A DNA stretch of 10,778 nt from Hepatocystis sp. ex Piliocolobus tephrosceles. Lineage: Eukaryota > Apicomplexa > Aconoidasida > Haemosporida > Plasmodiidae. Position 1 is the stretch's first letter. Each line of letters starts with the position of its first letter. This document shows positions 8,953-10,778 of this stretch, piece after piece. The DNA lies in the NCBI GenBank assembly GCA_902459845.2, contig CABPSV020000674.1, forward strand, positions 1 to 10,778, written 5' to 3'. The notes below the pieces were generated by a model. That model had not been told where the DNA came from. It saw only the letters and a program-made list of their open reading frames with translations, and searched no databases. The position numbers and the translations under genes were made by a program.

Positions 8953-9532
8953 TTATTTCTTCTTTTTGAAAAAGTTCCTGTGTATAAAAAATAGTAGAAT
9001 AAATATGCATGTATGTGTGTGGGGGGGGGACACATACGTGTATGTACACAGATACGCATGCATCAATTATCTCTAATTAAATGTTAATTTTTGGTTTAAA
9101 CTTACGTTAATAGAGTTTGTTGGGGTGGTCTTTTCTTCTGGTTTTTCGAAGGTGTTTTAACCTGTTTATTTTCTGTACATTTACTGACATTTTGTGTCAA
9201 ATCAAATTTACTTTTATAAACTTCTTTATCCACTGTGACAATGTATCCATTTTCGAAATACAGCTCTGTTTCTTTGTTCTGTTAAAAATGTATATGTATA
9301 TATATAATGTATATGTATATATGCATAAACTATTTATGCTAATTTTTAAGTTTATAATAAAAAATTACCAACTGCGTTTTCTTCGAACCATTTCCAATTG
9401 ATGGTTTTTCTTTATTAAAATCATTACTGGTTTCACAATGTTCACTTGAATCTATAAGACGAAAGTATGTATATATATAAGTGCAAAAAAAAAAATAGGT
9501 ACATATGTGCTATACCATTTAACATTTTTTAT

Positions 9533-9577
<45 letters not shown>

Positions 9578-10687
9578 ACTTTTTAATTCAGTTTCGGATA
9601 CTTTTAAATTTGATGTATCATTATGTTTTTCCTCTTCTATCACAAAAAAATTAAAAAAGTAAATAATTTAAAAAAAAAAAAAGCACGTCTATAGTTACAT
9701 ATATATATATGTATAAAACATATGCAAAAAAATATGTTTAAATATGTATACATAATTTTTTTTTTTTAAAATTATAGATACATTTTATTACATCTAATTA
9801 ATAAAACTAGTAGTATGTATTTTGGTTGTAGTTATTACCGTAATATGTTTCAGTTTTTTTTTCATTTTGTGTGCCATTTATGGGACTATTTATATTAGCA
9901 AATAAATTATTGGTTTCTTCTACTTCTTTTTTTATTTTAATGTCAAAATTGTCTTTTTTTACGTTAGTTGTGTTCGTTATGTCAGTTTTTTTATTTTCGT
10001 TCATTACATTTGCTTCGTTCGTTATATTTACTTCGCTCGTTATATTTGTTTCGTTCATTACATTTTGTTCGTTCGTTACATTTGTTTCGCTCGTTATATT
10101 TTTTTCGTTCGTTATATTTGTTTCGGTTTTTACATTTGCCGACATGTGAAATTGTTCATTCATTTTATTAACGTTAATATCGTTTACTAAAAATTTAAAA
10201 GTAAGCATACACACATATACAAACACGTGAACATATACATATATACATAAATATATATATATATAAAACGTAACAATTCTTACATGTTTTATTATATATT
10301 TTTTTAATACCTTCTTGTTTAATAAATGTCATTATATTGTTAGTGTTATTATTGCTTTTTCTAGGACTACTTGCATATCCAAATATTTTTTTATATTCTT
10401 CATTATTAATATATTTAAAATATTCTTCAGATTCTTTTTTTTTATCACTAGGTGAATTTACGTTATTACTTTTAGTCAAATAACTATTATTAATATGAGA
10501 AGGATATTCAAATTCTTTTGAATTTATATTTTTAATTAAATGATCAGTACAACTGTGTTAAAAAAAAAAAAAAATACACACGCATGTATATATGTATATA
10601 AATGTATACATTTTTTTAGCGTGTGCTATTTTTTATTATATTATTATATGTATAAAAAAAAAAAAAAGGTTATAGTTGTCAGTTCTT

Positions 10688-10721
<34 letters not shown>

Positions 10722-10778
10722 CTAAGGACACATATTTAATTGTGTTAAATTGCAATTACGTGTTTATGTGATGATGGT
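8953..10778 (-). CDS. Probable DNA polymerase delta subunit 3 (POLD3/Cdc27-like), 5' end missing
   Basis: Exons in gene order: 10778(partial)-10760, 10552-10311, 10186-9839, 9636-9580, 9451-9369, 9278-9106, 8977-8953. All introns are GT-AG (donors GTAATT, GTATTA, GTAATA, GTAAAA, GTAATT, GTAAGT), and all joins keep one open frame of about 314 visible residues. The evidence for the product is at the C-terminus. ELYFENGYIVTVDKEVY (visible residues 254-270) resembles the G-x-IVT-x-x-VY motif of p66/Cdc27. QTLLTNFF (303-310) is a canonical PCNA-binding PIP box (QxxLxxFF), followed by KKKK and stop, as in the polymerase delta third subunit. NNIMTFIKQ (around 80-85) may match its internal GIM-x-F motif. 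The middle is Asn/Glu/Thr-rich low complexity. The subunit links polymerase delta to PCNA in nuclear replication. The N-terminal winged-helix part that binds subunit 2 is outside the window. The 10760 exon is the least certain. Another PIP-box replication protein is the main alternative. Confidence 0.68.
9003..9045. other. Hairpin with G9/C9 loop in intron
   Basis: GTATGTGT (9011-9018) and ACACATAC (9030-9037) are perfect inverted repeats around GT plus nine G (9021-9029). With wobble pairs the stem extends outward to about 9003 and 9045. It lies in the last intron (9105-8978) of the POLD3-like gene, whose transcript carries C9. A nine-base G-run is striking in DNA this AT-rich. Confidence 0.6.
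9535..9569. repeat. Poly(T) tract of 35 bases in intron
   Basis: 35 T on the plus strand (A35 in the minus-strand gene), directly after the donor of the intron 9579-9452. If unspliced it would read as a poly-Lys stretch; the phase match of the surrounding exons argues that it is intronic. Confidence 0.75.
9993..10136 (-). repeat. 18-bp coding repeat, 8 units
   Basis: Eight in-frame 18-base units of the POLD3-like gene encode N-[IV]-[TMK]-[NST]-E-x hexapeptides, for example NITNEK, NITSET, NVTNEQ, NVMNET. The low-divergence array sits inside the third visible exon and expands the linker between the conserved parts. Its length is probably variable between isolates. Confidence 0.9.
10690..10719. 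repeat. (TA)15 microsatellite
   Basis: 30 bases of pure TA inside the intron 10759-10553 of the POLD3-like gene. Confidence 0.85.

Noticed and set aside
8877..9059. 60-codon minus-strand frame continuing to TAA near 8877
   Set aside because: The intron phase from the preceding exon (two bases left over) enters the other frame and stops at 8955-8953 after NFFKKKK, completing a PIP box. The longer frame does not join.
9452..9643. Poly-lysine protein reading through the T35 tract
   Set aside because: The donor before the tract and the acceptor at 9452 keep phase with both neighbouring exons, so the Lys run is more likely intronic.
9117..10171. Plus-strand frames opposite the POLD3-like exons
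   Set aside because: They are antisense shadows of exons and of the 18-bp repeat. The minus-strand exon chain has matching splice phases and conserved motifs, and these do not.
1..10778. CRISPR array, insertion sequence or bacterial operon elements
   Set aside because: The repeats are short slippage-type units without spacers, there is no transposase, and the genes are eukaryotic with introns.

Overview
The window reads as Plasmodium nuclear DNA. It is extremely AT-rich, with homopolymer A/T runs of up to 77 bases and long (TA)n tracts. Coding regions stand out by higher complexity, introns are short with GTAA/GTAT donors and T-rich acceptors, and the genes are Plasmodium types. The degree of AT bias fits P. 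falciparum-like or avian (gallinaceum/relictum) species better than the vivax/malariae group; I cannot fix the species.

Left half (1-5.5 kb): two genes on the minus strand encode small proteins of the ETRAMP (early transcribed membrane protein) type. Each has a signal peptide, a short charged region and one membrane segment. The first (98 aa) ends in a short lysine-rich tail. The second (170 aa) carries an additional C-terminal domain of about 85 residues. Their upstream regions are recognisably duplicated, and each contains a 14-bp palindrome centred on TGCATGCA, a motif known for ApiAP2 factors (AP2-Sp, AP2-EXP). The first ~480 bases resemble the distal upstream DNA of the same genes, which predicts a third family member just left of the window.

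Centre (5.5-8.3 kb): after a repeat-rich spacer comes a two-exon plus-strand gene for Hsc70-interacting protein (HIP/ST13-like co-chaperone). It has an N-terminal dimerisation domain, acidic run, TPRs, basic helix, GGMP repeats and a DP/STI1 domain. Its 294-base intron contains a small GC-richer island that can fold into a hairpin.

Right end (8.95-10.78 kb): a minus-strand gene, tail to tail with HIP and running off the right edge, can be assembled from seven exons with every splice phase agreeing. Only the spliced form shows an I-V-T motif resembling the POLD3/Cdc27 (p66) family, and a C-terminal PCNA-binding PIP box (QTLLTNFF) followed by KKKK and stop. I propose that it is the third subunit of DNA polymerase delta. 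The N-terminal domain lies outside the window.

The genes do not form a pathway. This looks like an ETRAMP tandem array abutting housekeeping genes.
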